Shown here: positions 9,326 through 19,115 of the stretch, in pieces
How the letters are laid out: the number at the start of each line of letters is the position of its first letter
How positions within the stretch are numbered: position 1 is the first letter of the stretch
Position numbers and translations under genes: made by a program
Notes under the pieces: generated by a model
What the model saw: only the letters and a program-made list of their open reading frames with translations
What the model was told of the DNA's origin: nothing
Database searches by the model: none
DNA from: Streptohalobacillus salinus
Lineage (GTDB): Bacteria > Bacillota > Bacilli > Bacillales > Amphibacillaceae
DNA: 64,000 bases
Assembly: GCF_003201605.1 (NCBI RefSeq)
Contig: NZ_QJJR01000007.1
Location: forward strand, 50,784 to 114,783
Reading direction: 5' to 3'

Positions 9326-11125
9326 TTAATCGTTGTTTTGTTCTTCTGTAAAGGTTTGCTTATCTATTTTCTTTAAGTACGGTTCTAGGATTGAATCTTG
9401 GGCAGGTAAATCAATGGTGACGGTTGTGCCTATCCCTTCTTCACTCTCAATCTTAAAGCGGAAGCGATCTTTATAATACAACTTCAAACGGTAGTAAGCA
9501 TTTTGAATACCGATTTGATTACCCATTTCTTCTTGGTTCTCCATCTGACTTATAATTGTGGTGAGCGTAGATTCTGCAATGCCTACACCATTATCTTCGA
9601 CGACAAACCTTAACCCCATCGCCGTTTTCGTAATGTTAACTGTAATCTTGCCGTTTGCTTTCAATGGTTCAACACCATGAATTGAGGCATTTTCGACAAA
9701 GGGTAAGAATGCTAAGTTCGGAATCTCAAAGTTAAATAAATCTTCTTCAACATTGATGCGGTACTTTAATTTATCACCAAACCGATAGGCTTGGATTTCT
9801 AGAAAAGCATGAATCAATCGCACTTCATCGTTTACCGTTACCCAATTACGGCCCCACGCTAAAGAATTCCTGAAAATCCCCGCCATATTTTCAATAATTG
9901 CGGCTGTCTCATCTTCGTTTTTAATCAGGCTTCGCATGCGAATTGTTTCTAATGCATTAAATAAGAAATGTGGGTTGATTTGACTTTGTAATGCACTTAA
10001 CTGCGCTTCCTTTTCCCGTAATTCTAAATCTTTTTTCTCTAAGTTCGCTTTAAAGACTTCATTGAACAGTTGATTGATTTTTCGCGTCATTCGATTGATT
10101 TGGTTAGCCAACTGACCAATTTCATCTTTTGATTTCACATGCGGATACTCAGCAAAATTTTTCTTGGCGATTTTTTTAGTATGATCAAGAATATTAATCA
10201 GCCGTGTATGGAATGACTTTGAAATATAGACAATCAGTAATCCCGGTAATATAAAGTTCATGATGCTAATAAGAATGATAAACCTTGCTGATTCGAACAA
10301 CTCTTTCGTATAAATCGATTCATCAACGACAGTTACCACTGACCATCCTTGCAAGTAATCATCCCGAAAGATATGTTCACTGACATGATAGGTGTCTCGA
10401 TCGTATTCATCCGCAACAAACACTGTTTGATCTTCCGTTTCTTGACCGTTGGTACTAAATAAAATGTCCTGTTTATCATTGAGTAAATAGATATTACCTT
10501 GAACAGCAGCATTATTGAGCACGTTATTAACGGCTCGTGGGTTCAAATTAATGTTCACGATATTTTGAAAATCCGTGTATAAAGTGAAGTAATCTAACGG
10601 ACGGTAAATGGCAAGCTGGACCCCCGCTTCATCCTTTCTTTCAATTAAAGTGGGTAAACTTGTTGCATTGAGCTGGTTATACCAATCCTGTGCCTCACCA
10701 GTTGTTGCTAACTGATGAATGCCACCTGCATACAACATCGAAGGATTGGTCGTATAAAAACGAATATCTTCGATAGCATTATACAAGGGTACGGTTTTAC
10801 GGTATTGGTTAATCACTGCATTGTATTCTTGAACATACTCTACCAAATTAGGGTATTCATAATTAAAAAATTCATATAAACGGACATCTAAATAGAGTGA
10901 GGTTGATAACCCAATTGCTTGATCGATCAACTGTTTAAACTCTTCACTCGTTTGTTCAGTTATAAGTTCTGTATCTTCTCGTTTTTGTTCAATAAAGTTT
11001 GTTGTCATTTGACTGAAAAAAACGGTGTTTGAAATTAATATTGGCACCAACACCGTAATAAAGTAAATGATTAAAAATTTATTGCGCATTTTCAAATCGT
11101 TGAAGGATTGTTTTAACCGGTGCAT
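9326..11125 (-). CDS. yesM: YesM-type sensor histidine kinase
   Basis: Membrane sensor of 599 residues. In order: a membrane segment near 15-35, an extracellular Cache-like sensor to about 270, a second membrane segment, a HAMP region (KSFHTRLINILDHTKKIAKK), the His_kinase domain with phospho-acceptor in QSQINPHFLFNALETIR, and an ATPase domain with PFVENASIHG and VEDNGVGI. This is the LytS/YesM class that works with AraC-type YesN regulators in xylan and pectin use. A TTG extends the frame by eight codons, but GGAGG is placed correctly for the ATG at 11125. It is the last gene of a four-gene leftward operon; the likely partner YesN lies about 6.3 kb away past the GH39-GH43 operon. Confidence 0.93.
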   Translation of the reverse strand: MHRLKQSFNDLKMRNKFLIIYFITVLVPILISNTVFFSQMTTNFIEQKREDTELITEQTSEEFKQLIDQAIGLSTSLYLDVRLYEFFNYEYPNLVEYVQEYNAVINQYRKTVPLYNAIEDIRFYTTNPSMLYAGGIHQLATTGEAQDWYNQLNATSLPTLIERKDEAGVQLAIYRPLDYFTLYTDFQNIVNINLNPRAVNNVLNNAAVQGNIYLLNDKQDILFSTNGQETEDQTVFVADEYDRDTYHVSEHIFRDDYLQGWSVVTVVDESIYTKELFESARFIILISIMNFILPGLLIVYISKSFHTRLINILDHTKKIAKKNFAEYPHVKSKDEIGQLANQINRMTRKINQLFNEVFKANLEKKDLELREKEAQLSALQSQINPHFLFNALETIRMRSLIKNEDETAAIIENMAGIFRNSLAWGRNWVTVNDEVRLIHAFLEIQAYRFGDKLKYRINVEEDLFNFEIPNLAFLPFVENASIHGVEPLKANGKITVNITKTAMGLRFVVEDNGVGIAESTLTTIISQMENQEEMGNQIGIQNAYYRLKLYYKDRFRFKIESEEGIGTTVTIDLPAQDSILEPYLKKIDKQTFTEEQNND

Positions 11126-11145
11126 CAGAAGCCCTCCCTTACGGG

Positions 11146-11847
11146 TCAATTTTGAAAAAGGGCTCGGATTTGTTCTTTCACCCTATGCCCTATTATCGGT
11201 GCATTTGGATGATTTTCAAGTCGATCTTTCTTCCGCGCTACACGTAACAGTGCTTGGTGCATATTCCACATCATTACCCAACTCAATAGGGCAATCCCTA
11301 AAAACGGAATCATTCCAGGAATGATAGATAAGAACGCACCTACTAATCCAACGGATATCACCATTGAAAGAAACGAGAGGGGCGTGGCTAATACGAGTAA
11401 CAGACTGTCTTTCACTAGTGTTTTCAGATGTTTGGGCTGGTGTAAATAAAGCGGGAAACTATACAACACGAAAACAATTACCACCACTAACGTAACATTC
11501 CATCCCAAAGCCAAAAGAATCGCTTCTCCACCCGTCGTCGTTAATAAATAGTGGTAATTAAACCACAGCAAATAGCTGAGTACGCCAATAAATAAACCGA
11601 TAATATTCGCTTTAAAAAAATGTGTCTTGAAGGCTTCAAAGAAACTGCGGAAGATTGAAAAATCCTTATCCCCAGTAACAAAGCGTTGCATAACCGCCAT
11701 CACCGCAAGTGTAGCTGGTAAAACACCAACGACAATTACCCCAAGTAACGTGAAACCTAACCATAATAAATTGAGATAAATAAAAAACCACAACCACTCC
11801 AACAGACGATAAAACCCCGTCGATACAAAGCCATAATTATTCCCCAA
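11146..11847 (-). CDS. yesL: YesL family membrane protein (DUF624)
   Basis: Integral membrane protein of 233 residues with about five hydrophobic segments and the family's N-terminal pattern (FYRLLEWLWFFIYLNLLWLG, then GVLPATLAVMAVMQRF). YesL proteins sit beside YesM/YesN and oligosaccharide transporters; their biochemical function is unknown. The only in-frame start near a ribosome site is a TTG at 11847 with GGGGGAGA about six bases upstream. It ends 21 bases before the yesM start. A second member of the family is at 49453-50094 in this window, in an operon without YesM. Confidence 0.88.
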   Translation of the reverse strand: MGNNYGFVSTGFYRLLEWLWFFIYLNLLWLGFTLLGVIVVGVLPATLAVMAVMQRFVTGDKDFSIFRSFFEAFKTHFFKANIIGLFIGVLSYLLWFNYHYLLTTTGGEAILLALGWNVTLVVVIVFVLYSFPLYLHQPKHLKTLVKDSLLLVLATPLSFLSMVISVGLVGAFLSIIPGMIPFLGIALLSWVMMWNMHQALLRVARKKDRLENHPNAPIIGHRVKEQIRALFQN

Positions 11848-11859
11848 GTCTATCTCCCC

Positions 11860-12429
11860 CTACAACCATTTTTTGATTAAATTTAGCGCTAACGTCTGAT
11901 GCGGACTTGTCGCTACCACACCCGCTACCAGATCATATTCTAATTCATAAGGGACATCTTCCCTAAGTCGGCTCATTTCATCATACCCAACTGCATAAAG
12001 ATGTTCACGCCCATCTCGATCATCTTCTCGGACGAACCGGTCAAATTCTTGCTTATTCACCCCATCAATTGATTCTAGAGGTGCTAAATAATAGGGATCA
12101 ATCAAAATTTGATCCAGCCCATCGTCGACAATAACGACATCCGCTTGTTTATTAATCAATTCTACCGTTAGACGATCAAATGAAGGTAACGTCATCTGTA
12201 CTTGAATCGAGATTCCTTCAGGCAAATCTTCAGCCAATAATTCATACAGATATGCTTCCATCTCTTCAACATCATTTGTCGGTAAACTTGAAATGAACGT
12301 CACTTGAAAGACATCTTCACGGTGTAAATTTTCTGCTCGTCCGCCACACCCAACCAGTAGAAAGAGACTAAGCACACCAACAATCATCACTACTTTTAAT
12401 TTACTTGCATCTGCCCTATTAGTCATCAT
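11860..12429 (-). CDS. small lipoprotein resembling part of a solute-binding protein
   Basis: Protein of 189 residues with a lipoprotein signal (KVVMIVGVLSLFLLVGCGG; lipobox LVGC). The mature part (VTFISSLPTND, KQADVVIVDDGLDQILIDPYYLAPLE, LNLIKKWL at the end) has the alternating strand-helix look of a periplasmic binding lobe, including the VVIVDD strand, but is less than half the length of a full binding protein. I do not recognise a named family. It lies between a tiny membrane protein and yesL in the yesM operon with start two bases after the upstream stop, so a role in signal reception by YesM is a reasonable guess. Two adjacent ATG codons compete for the start. Confidence 0.75.
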   Translation of the reverse strand: MMTNRADASKLKVVMIVGVLSLFLLVGCGGRAENLHREDVFQVTFISSLPTNDVEEMEAYLYELLAEDLPEGISIQVQMTLPSFDRLTVELINKQADVVIVDDGLDQILIDPYYLAPLESIDGVNKQEFDRFVREDDRDGREHLYAVGYDEMSRLREDVPYELEYDLVAGVVATSPHQTLALNLIKKWL

Positions 12430-12431
12430 CC

Positions 12432-12695
12432 TTACACCATAAAACTAACGACAAAGGGTTGAATGTACCACACAAACAAGGTAAAGGTGAGGAAATAAAA
12501 AAGAATTAAAGGGAATTGTGCTTTCGACTTCTTATTTCTTTGTTTTAATTGACGGTAGCGTCTAAAGGTCATCACCGCCAGGGCAAACCCAAGCAGCATG
12601 TGTAAAAGATGCCTTTCTGATGAGAAGAAGTAAAATTGTAAAACAAGTACATATAGGATAACACCAATAAGTAGCACATATTTTTGATTAAGCAT
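12432..12695 (-). CDS. small membrane protein of unknown function
   Basis: An 87-residue protein with hydrophobic segments at about 7-26, 30-42 and 62-85 and a basic loop (RRYRQLKQRNKKSKAQ) between the second and third. No family is recognised. GGAGG lies seven bases before the ATG. It is the first gene of the operon continuing into the lipoprotein, YesL and YesM, tightly packed, which suggests it works with them at the membrane. The divergent promoter region upstream is shared with the GH39 operon. Confidence 0.7.
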   Translation of the reverse strand: MLNQKYVLLIGVILYVLVLQFYFFSSERHLLHMLLGFALAVMTFRRYRQLKQRNKKSKAQFPLILFYFLTFTLFVWYIQPFVVSFMV

Positions 12696-12799
12696 TGTTC
12701 AACCTCCATTCACATGATTGTTTATCAGTTAGTAAACATCTGTGATTAATGATAAAGACTTACCCATAATTTCTAAAGATAGTCTCAGCATATCACATA

Positions 12800-12813
12800 A
12801 TAAAGCGTTTTCA
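12800..12813 (-). promoter_or_regulatory. cre-like box for the leftward yesM operon
   Basis: Minus strand TGAAAACGCTTTAT matches the CcpA consensus except in the last two positions, so glucose control of the sensor operon itself is likely. Confidence 0.5.
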
Positions 12814-12935
12814 TCTATCAAATACTATAGAAAATCCTTTGAAAAATAAAGATGATCAAAAAAGAACCGTTAGGATCGACTTACTGACAAATATCTATAG
12901 TTTTTTCACCAAAACCTATAGTGTATACCCTTATA

Positions 12936-12949
12936 TTAAAGCGCTTTCT
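12936..12949 (+). promoter_or_regulatory. cre box at the GH39 operon start point
   Basis: TTAAAGCGCTTTCT keeps the AAAGCGCTTTC core of a cre box and begins at the end of the -10 box TATATT, the same placement as in the lplA promoter. Confidence 0.72.
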
Positions 12950-13007
12950 TTTGTAAGATGAAGACAAAGCATCTTTATTGCCTAAGTGAGAAGGGAGACA
13001 CAAGCAC

Positions 13008-14498
13008 ATGTTAGCATCATCTGACTACACAAGAAGCAAACGATCATCACAATTTAACTATTCGATTGGTACCGGTCGGTTAGGACTCGCTTTACAGGAA
13101 GAATACATGAATCATTTACGTGAGGTTCAGACGAGGATTGGCTTTCAGTACATACGTGGCCATGGACTCTTCCATGATGATATCGGCATTTACCAAGAGG
13201 TTGAAACAGAGGGCAGAACGGAAGTCTTTTATAACTTCACCTATATCGATCGGATTTTTGATAGCTTTTTAGCGATTGGACTCAAGCCTTTTTTAGAGCT
13301 TGGATTTATGCCTGAAAAATTAAAATCAAGCGAGGAAACCGTCTTTTATTGGAAAGGGAATATTACCCCTCCGAAAACACCAAAAAAATGGGCACAACTT
13401 GTTGAAGCAACCTTGGTTCATTTCATTGAGCGTTACGGCTTCGACGAAGTGGTAACGTGGCCAATTGAGGTCTGGAACGAACCCAATTTAACGAATTTTT
13501 GGAAAGACGCCGACCAAGCCGCCTACTTTGAATTATATAAACTAACGGCCATGACGGTTAAAGCAATTGATGCGCGTCTGCAAGTCGGAGGTCCTGCTAT
13601 TTGTGGCGGTTCAGATCACTGGGTGGATGACTTTTTAACATTTTGCAAGAAAGAAAACGTACCGGTTGATTTCTTCTCACGACATGCCTATACCTCGAAA
13701 CCACCGGTTAAAACAGCAGACTATTATTATCAAGCGCTTGAACCGCCTAAGGACATGCTTGATCAATTCACGTCAGTACGTAAGCAAATTGATGCGCAAG
13801 GTTTTAAACACTTACCCTTTTACATTACTGAATTCAACACATCTTATTCGCCAATTAACCCTGTTCATGACACACTCGTCAATGCGAGTTACCTAGCTAG
13901 CATCCTCGTGAATGCGAGTGATAGCGTTGACGGGTTTAGCTACTGGACCTTTAGTGATGTTTTTGAAGAAGCGGGCATTCCTAAATCGTTATTTCATGGT
14001 GGCTTTGGTATGCTAGCGTTACACGGGATTAAAAAACCAACCTATCACCTGTATGAATTTTTTAGTCAATTAGGTGACAGCGAACTTTATCGTGATGATT
14101 CACTTTATCTAACTGAACGCATAGACGGCACACTGGTTGCCTTAGCTTGGAACTATTCTGATGAAAAAGGCGATGTAGATGAACGCTTGATTGAATTTGC
14201 GCTCGCAAACCAGTCAAAAGCTGTCTTCGTTCAAAAGGAACGCCTAACCGAATCAGACGGGAACCCGTGGCGCACATGGCAACAGCTTGGTCGCCCGCGC
14301 TTTCCCAGCCAAGATCAGATTGAGCGCATCAAAAAAACAATGATGCCGAAGGTTGAAACGATGCAGTTAGCGCCAGGTAGTGTCTCTGTGACTCATAAAC
14401 TCGCAAAAAACGAGGTCTGTCTCATTACTTGCCTGCCTGTTGATGATGAAACGAGTAGTTACCGTGATTTAGACGATTCAAAAATTACATCTTATTAA
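13008..14498 (+). CDS. xynB: beta-xylosidase, GH39
   Basis: Releases xylose from the non-reducing end of short xylo-oligosaccharides with retention. The 496-residue protein has the GH39 barrel: acid/base glutamate in PIEVWNEPNLTNFW, nucleophile glutamate in FYITEFNTSYSP, and the usual C-terminal beta extension. There is no signal peptide, so it acts on imported oligosaccharides. A ribosome site GGGAG lies upstream of the ATG at 13008. It is the first gene of an operon with Rex (GH8) and a GH43 xylosidase, 20 bases before the next start, behind a cre box and likely YesN-type sites. Confidence 0.93.
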   Translation: MLASSDYTRSKRSSQFNYSIGTGRLGLALQEEYMNHLREVQTRIGFQYIRGHGLFHDDIGIYQEVETEGRTEVFYNFTYIDRIFDSFLAIGLKPFLELGFMPEKLKSSEETVFYWKGNITPPKTPKKWAQLVEATLVHFIERYGFDEVVTWPIEVWNEPNLTNFWKDADQAAYFELYKLTAMTVKAIDARLQVGGPAICGGSDHWVDDFLTFCKKENVPVDFFSRHAYTSKPPVKTADYYYQALEPPKDMLDQFTSVRKQIDAQGFKHLPFYITEFNTSYSPINPVHDTLVNASYLASILVNASDSVDGFSYWTFSDVFEEAGIPKSLFHGGFGMLALHGIKKPTYHLYEFFSQLGDSELYRDDSLYLTERIDGTLVALAWNYSDEKGDVDERLIEFALANQSKAVFVQKERLTESDGNPWRTWQQLGRPRFPSQDQIERIKKTMMPKVETMQLAPGSVSVTHKLAKNEVCLITCLPVDDETSSYRDLDDSKITSY

Positions 14499-14518
14499 TA
14501 ATCCAGGAGGATCATACA

Positions 14519-15685
14519 ATGACCAAAGGTGCTTATTATACCGATCACTATCAGAATCGCTTTACTACCGTCGGCATTGATCAAACAGCTGTACAAGCTA
14601 AAATAGTCGATACATGGGAACGCCTCTTCACTGATAACCATCCCGAAACACAAATATACTTCGAATCAGGGGATGATCTTGGCTATATGGTCGACACGGG
14701 AAATAATGATGTTCGCACCGAAGGACAGTCATACGGAATGATGATGGCAGTACAAATGAACCGCCAGGATATCTTTGACCGGATTTGGAAATGGTCAAAG
14801 ACTTATATGTACATGGAAGAAGGTTTGCACAAAGGTTACTTTGCTTGGTCCTGTCAGTTAGATGGGACTAAAAACGCCTATGGACCTGCACCTGACGGTG
14901 AAGAGTATTTCGCATTGGCTCTATATTTCGCCAGTCACCGTTGGGGCGATCGCAAAGCCCCATTTGATTATCACCGCCAAGCAACAGATTTGTTAAAAAC
15001 TTGTGTGCATAACGGCGAAAACGGCTCTGGTTATCCGATGTGGGACCGCGACAATCACTTGATTAAATTTGTTCCAGAAGTTGATTTTTCTGATCCGTCC
15101 TATCATTTGCCGCATTTCTATCAGCTCTTTAGCGAATGGGCTGACCCTTTGGATCGCCCATTCTGGCAAGCGGCTACTGTACAATCGAGACGCTATATTG
15201 AAAAAGCCGCTCACCCCATTACTGGCTTATCGCCGGAATATGCTTTTTATGACGGTACACCTAATCACATTCGTGGTTTCGGTGATTTCTTTAGTGACTC
15301 TTACCGCGTCAGCTGTAACATTGGGCTCGATTATCAGTGGTTCCACGCCCCAGAAACACCCGTTCAAGTTAACGAAAAGTTACAACTGTTTTTTAAAGAT
15401 ATTCCAATGCGTGACTATCGTCGCTACAAAATCAATGGAGATCCTTTTGATGAAAAGGCACTCCACCCTGTCGGCTTATTTGCAACACTTGCGATGGGCT
15501 CTCTAGCAACAACTGGCGAATTAAGTGACCGCTATGTTAAGGACTTTTTCAACATGCCACTGAGAACTGGTGAAAGACGCTATTATGATAACTGTTTATA
15601 CTTCTTCAGCTTACTTTCCTTAGCTGGACAATTTAATATTTATAAACCAAAAGAGAACGAATACAACCCAAATGGAGGAGATTAA
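14519..15685 (+). CDS. rex: reducing-end xylose-releasing exo-oligoxylanase, GH8
   Basis: A 388-residue GH8 enzyme closely following the Rex pattern known from Bacillus halodurans: catalytic acid in [17 protein letters not shown] (Glu68), base in [15 protein letters not shown], and [14 protein letters not shown] plus [17 protein letters not shown] typical of Rex. Rex cuts single xylose units from the reducing end of xylotriose and longer chains, complementing the non-reducing-end xylosidases on both sides. No signal peptide, so cytoplasmic. AGGAGG precedes the ATG. The gene lies two bases before the GH43 gene, in one operon. Confidence 0.95.
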   Translation: MTKGAYYTDHYQNRFTTVGIDQTAVQAKIVDTWERLFTDNHPETQIYFESGDDLGYMVDTGNNDVRTEGQSYGMMMAVQMNRQDIFDRIWKWSKTYMYMEEGLHKGYFAWSCQLDGTKNAYGPAPDGEEYFALALYFASHRWGDRKAPFDYHRQATDLLKTCVHNGENGSGYPMWDRDNHLIKFVPEVDFSDPSYHLPHFYQLFSEWADPLDRPFWQAATVQSRRYIEKAAHPITGLSPEYAFYDGTPNHIRGFGDFFSDSYRVSCNIGLDYQWFHAPETPVQVNEKLQLFFKDIPMRDYRRYKINGDPFDEKALHPVGLFATLAMGSLATTGELSDRYVKDFFNMPLRTGERRYYDNCLYFFSLLSLAGQFNIYKPKENEYNPNGGD

Positions 15686-15687
15686 TT

Positions 15688-17298
15688 ATGCGTATTGAAA
15701 ATCCAATTTTAACAGGTTTTAACCCTGACCCGAGTATTTGTCGAGCTGGTGAAGATTATTACATTGCGACGTCAACCTTTGAATGGTTCCCAGGTGTCAG
15801 CATTCATCACTCAAAAGATTTAAAAAACTGGCAACTTAAAGCACGTCCACTTAACCGCAAATCTTTACTTGATATGAAAGGAAACCCAAATTCCGGGGGT
15901 GTATGGGCACCACAACTTTCTTATCATGACGATAAGTTTTGGCTGATTTATTCGGATATTAAAGTTACTGATGGGAATTGGAAGGATTCACATAACTACT
16001 TAACAACCTGTGATACGATTGACGGCGAGTGGTCAGAACCTATCTACATGAATTCATCTGGATTTGACCCGTCACTTTTCCATAATCCCAATGATGGAAA
16101 AAAATATTTCGTCAATATGGTTTGGGATCATCGTCAAGGAAACCATAACTTCTACGGCATTGTGCTCCAAGAATATGATCACAACCAACAGAAATTAGTC
16201 GGCGAAAAGAAAATCATCTTCAAAGGTACCGATGTAAAATTAACGGAAGCACCTCATCTCTATTATATAAATGGCTATTACTACCTTTTAACAGCCGAAG
16301 GTGGGACGAAATTTGATCACCAAGCTACCATTGCACGCTCAAAAACAATTGATGGCCCCTACGAGGTCCATCCAGAAAATCCATTGATCTCATCATTTGC
16401 GCATCCTAGAATCACCCTACAAAAAGCGGGGCACGGCTCACTTGTGCAAACACATACCGATGAATGGTACTTTGTCCATTTAACTGGACGAATTCTTCCG
16501 AAAACATCCGATCCTTTACTTGACCCACGTGGCTATTGTCCACTCGGGCGAGAAACAGCCATTCAACGAGTTGAATGGCAGAATGATTGGCCTTATATTG
16601 TTGGTGGAAACGCACCACTTGAAGTAATTGATGGACCTGAGATTGACGAACAACCCTTCGAAGAACAACCTGTTAAAGTAGACTTTGATGCAGATACTTT
16701 ACCACTTGATTTCCAATCCTTGCGGATCCCACTTGGTGACGAGATCGTTTCGTTGCAGGCGCGGGAAAGTCATTTACGTATTTATGGACGGGAATCGTTA
16801 ACGTCACTCTTTACCCAAGCGCTTGTTGCGCGTCGCTGGCAAGATTTTGTTTTTGAAGCTGAAACAAAGGTTGAGTTTAACCCAACGAGTTTCCAACAAC
16901 AAGCCGGTTTAGTAAACTACTACAACACTGAAAACTGGACCTACTTAAACATTACACATAACGAAGAAAAAGGTCGTGTTTTAGACATCATGACCTTAGA
17001 TAATACAACATTTAACCAACCGATTCAAGGACATGAGGTTGTACTTGGAGATGCTGAGGCTGTCTATTTACGCGTGAATGTTGATTACAACGACTATTAT
17101 TACAGCTATAGTTTAGACGGAAAAACATTCTCGAAAATCGGACCTACCTTTGAGTCTTATAAACTTTCAGATGATTACATTCAAGGTGGCGGCTTCTTTA
17201 CAGGCGCATTTGTTGGCATGTGTGTTCAAGATAATTCTGGTGAACAGTTACATGCAGATTTTGATTACTTTAGTTATAACCCTAACCGCAGTAAATAA
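15688..17298 (+). CDS. xynB: beta-xylosidase, GH43 (subfamily 11-like)
   Basis: A 536-residue inverting beta-xylosidase. The five-bladed propeller carries the base Asp14 ([12 protein letters not shown]), pKa-modulating Asp127 (SSGFDPSLF) and acid Glu187 ([13 protein letters not shown]); a C-terminal beta-sandwich from about residue 325 ([15 protein letters not shown] and on) is the one that closes the active site in this group. No signal peptide; it finishes xylo-oligosaccharide breakdown in the cytoplasm. AGGAGAT sits before the ATG. It ends the rightward xylan operon and is followed by a perfect terminator. Side activity on arabinosides is common in the family and cannot be judged here. The gene symbol is the same as commonly used for GH39 xylosidases. 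Confidence 0.95.
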   Translation: MRIENPILTGFNPDPSICRAGEDYYIATSTFEWFPGVSIHHSKDLKNWQLKARPLNRKSLLDMKGNPNSGGVWAPQLSYHDDKFWLIYSDIKVTDGNWKDSHNYLTTCDTIDGEWSEPIYMNSSGFDPSLFHNPNDGKKYFVNMVWDHRQGNHNFYGIVLQEYDHNQQKLVGEKKIIFKGTDVKLTEAPHLYYINGYYYLLTAEGGTKFDHQATIARSKTIDGPYEVHPENPLISSFAHPRITLQKAGHGSLVQTHTDEWYFVHLTGRILPKTSDPLLDPRGYCPLGRETAIQRVEWQNDWPYIVGGNAPLEVIDGPEIDEQPFEEQPVKVDFDADTLPLDFQSLRIPLGDEIVSLQARESHLRIYGRESLTSLFTQALVARRWQDFVFEAETKVEFNPTSFQQQAGLVNYYNTENWTYLNITHNEEKGRVLDIMTLDNTTFNQPIQGHEVVLGDAEAVYLRVNVDYNDYYYSYSLDGKTFSKIGPTFESYKLSDDYIQGGGFFTGAFVGMCVQDNSGEQLHADFDYFSYNPNRSK

Positions 17299-17333
17299 GC
17301 GTTCTTATTCACTGGAAATTTTTACACTAAAGC

Positions 17334-17374
17334 AAACAGGCCCAAAAGTCACGATGACTTTTGGGCCTGTTTAT
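17334..17374 (+). terminator. terminator of the xylosidase operon
   Basis: AAACAGGCCCAAAAGTCA pairs perfectly over 18 bases with its complement ending at 17372, around a three-base loop CGA, and ends in TTTATT. The stem is symmetric enough also to stop weak transcription from yesN, which ends at 17465. Confidence 0.88.
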
Positions 17375-17464
17375 TGTTATCCGATGTTAACGGTCATCTC
17401 TTGAGACGTGACAACACGATAATCAAAAATTGACTTCACCTTTGAGCACCCTGCCTCTCGTCTA

Positions 17465-19012
17465 TTACCTGTTCTCAACGGTAAGCTTTTGACGATATTT
17501 TGATGGGGTAGACCCCTCTATCTTTTCAAATTGTGTAACAAAATAGTCTGAACTTCCAAAACCAACTTCCTCAGCAACTTCGTAGACCCTAAGATCTGTT
17601 TGGCGTAACATTTGTTTTGCTTTTTCAATCCGTACCGCTAGTAAATAATCTTTAAAATACGTTCCATACGTTTTTTTGAAAAGTTGTCCTAAATATACCG
17701 GATTCATAAAAAACTTATTCGCCATTTTCTTTAGCGTCAGACTCTCATGATAGTGACGATCAATATAGCGCTTCACCTTATAAATATCTCCGTTAAACTT
17801 TGCTTTATGATAAGTTGCGAGTTGCTCAGCTTTCTCGACAAGATACGCAGCAAAATGTTTTTCTAATTCGACTAAGGTTAATTTTTGCTCAAATTGGCGC
17901 ATAAATGTTTTTACTTCAAAACCTTCTTCATCACTTGCCCTTTTCATCGCTTGATCGAGTGCTTTCTCTGTTTGATAAATAAATAAGCGTACATTCTCAA
18001 TAGATACTGCGTGTGACTTAATCACATCAATCCATTGACTCACCGTCTCTTTAATAATGTTAGCGTTATTCTCCTCTACATGCTCAATTAACCGACGCAT
18101 TACGCTTGGATCAAACATCTGGGCAAGATCCAGTTGGGTCTGTTTATCTTGATCGTAGATAATTGGTTGATCATCCATTTGAATGTACCGGTGTTCACTT
18201 AGTGCCTTTGCTGTTTGATAAGAGGTAATGACTCCATTTAAACCGCTCTCACTTTTTCCTACGAACATAAAAATCGATTGATGAATTTCCTTTTCCAACA
18301 TCCGTTTAAAGTGGTCAAAAAACCAATTTAATTCATTGGCGTTTTTAGGTAAATGGCGCTGTTCCAAAATGATGCCATAACCTTCCCGATCGATAGGATG
18401 TATGAAAATTTCTTGGTCCCCAATAAAATGCGTAACGATATGCTGAATTTTTTCATCCATCGCTGTGTCTGTTGAACCATGGCGAACATCAATGATTAGA
18501 TAACGTGAAGGCTCATCGATTTGCTTTATCAACATACCGAGTTCTCGTGGTGTTGGGTCTTTTTCTTCTAAAATAACGCGCTGAAAAATGTGATGGTTAA
18601 TAAAAGCCTGATTGGTCTGTTGTTCCATCCGCTCTTCGTAAATCTCATGCGAAAGCTTTAATAACGTTTCTTCTAACTCTTTTTTATTGACTGGCTTTAA
18701 AATAAAATCACTCACACCGAGTCTTACAGCACGTTGTGCATATTGAAAGTCATTGTAGCCACTTACAATAATAAATTTCGGCATGGTTTTCGCCTGTGCT
18801 TTAACGGCTTTGATTAATTCTAAACCATCAAAAATAGGCATACGAATATCGGATAAAACAACGTCAGGTTCTTCTTTCAAAATAAGAGCCAAGGCGTCTT
18901 CCCCGTTATCAGCTTCCCCAATTACCGTATAATCTATTTGGCGCCAGTCCACCAAAGCCATAATTCCTTTTCTGACAAAGTGTTCGTCATCAACAATAAT
19001 AACTTTGTGCAT
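17465..19012 (-). CDS. yesN: YesN-type response regulator, AraC family
   Basis: A 515-residue two-component regulator. An N-terminal receiver domain has the acidic pair in VIIVDDEHFVRKG and phospho-acceptor in PDVVLSDIRMPIFDG; a long middle region of about 250 residues follows; the last 100 residues form a double HTH (LKKMANKFFMNPVYLGQLFKK; VYEVAEEVGFGSSDYFVTQFEK). It should be phosphorylated by the YesM kinase and activate xylan-use promoters. A GTG extends the frame by three codons but sits one base from the AAGGAG; the ATG at 19012 has an eight-base gap. It is transcribed alone from its own promoter with a perfect cre box. Confidence 0.92.
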   Translation of the reverse strand: MHKVIIVDDEHFVRKGIMALVDWRQIDYTVIGEADNGEDALALILKEEPDVVLSDIRMPIFDGLELIKAVKAQAKTMPKFIIVSGYNDFQYAQRAVRLGVSDFILKPVNKKELEETLLKLSHEIYEERMEQQTNQAFINHHIFQRVILEEKDPTPRELGMLIKQIDEPSRYLIIDVRHGSTDTAMDEKIQHIVTHFIGDQEIFIHPIDREGYGIILEQRHLPKNANELNWFFDHFKRMLEKEIHQSIFMFVGKSESGLNGVITSYQTAKALSEHRYIQMDDQPIIYDQDKQTQLDLAQMFDPSVMRRLIEHVEENNANIIKETVSQWIDVIKSHAVSIENVRLFIYQTEKALDQAMKRASDEEGFEVKTFMRQFEQKLTLVELEKHFAAYLVEKAEQLATYHKAKFNGDIYKVKRYIDRHYHESLTLKKMANKFFMNPVYLGQLFKKTYGTYFKDYLLAVRIEKAKQMLRQTDLRVYEVAEEVGFGSSDYFVTQFEKIEGSTPSKYRQKLTVENR

Positions 19013-19031
19013 GTCACACACTCCTTATGTT

Positions 19032-19045
19032 TGTAAGCGTTAACA
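19032..19045 (-). promoter_or_regulatory. cre box before yesN
   Basis: TGTAAGCGTTAACA fits every fixed position of the CcpA consensus and lies between the likely promoter and the yesN start. Confidence 0.8.
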
Positions 19046-19115
19046 TTTAACAACAAAAAAATACTGCCATCACCGTTACCTTTCCGCCTAGGCAGCCATC
19101 AACTTCATTACCCTT

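Larger units (their letters stand above)
12696..13007. promoter_or_regulatory. divergent promoter region of yesM operon and xylosidase operon
   Basis: For the rightward GH39 operon a -10 box TATATT (12932-12937) runs directly into a cre box, with CTATA motifs at 12895 and 12916 (21 apart) and 12825. AAAGGGAGA near 12990 may be its ribosome site. For the leftward operon there is a cre-like box at 12800-12813 and a possible -35/-10 around it, not clearly defined. The layout of the GH39 promoter mirrors that of lplA: the CTATA motif starts 37 bases before the -10 here and 38 bases before it there. Confidence 0.6.
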
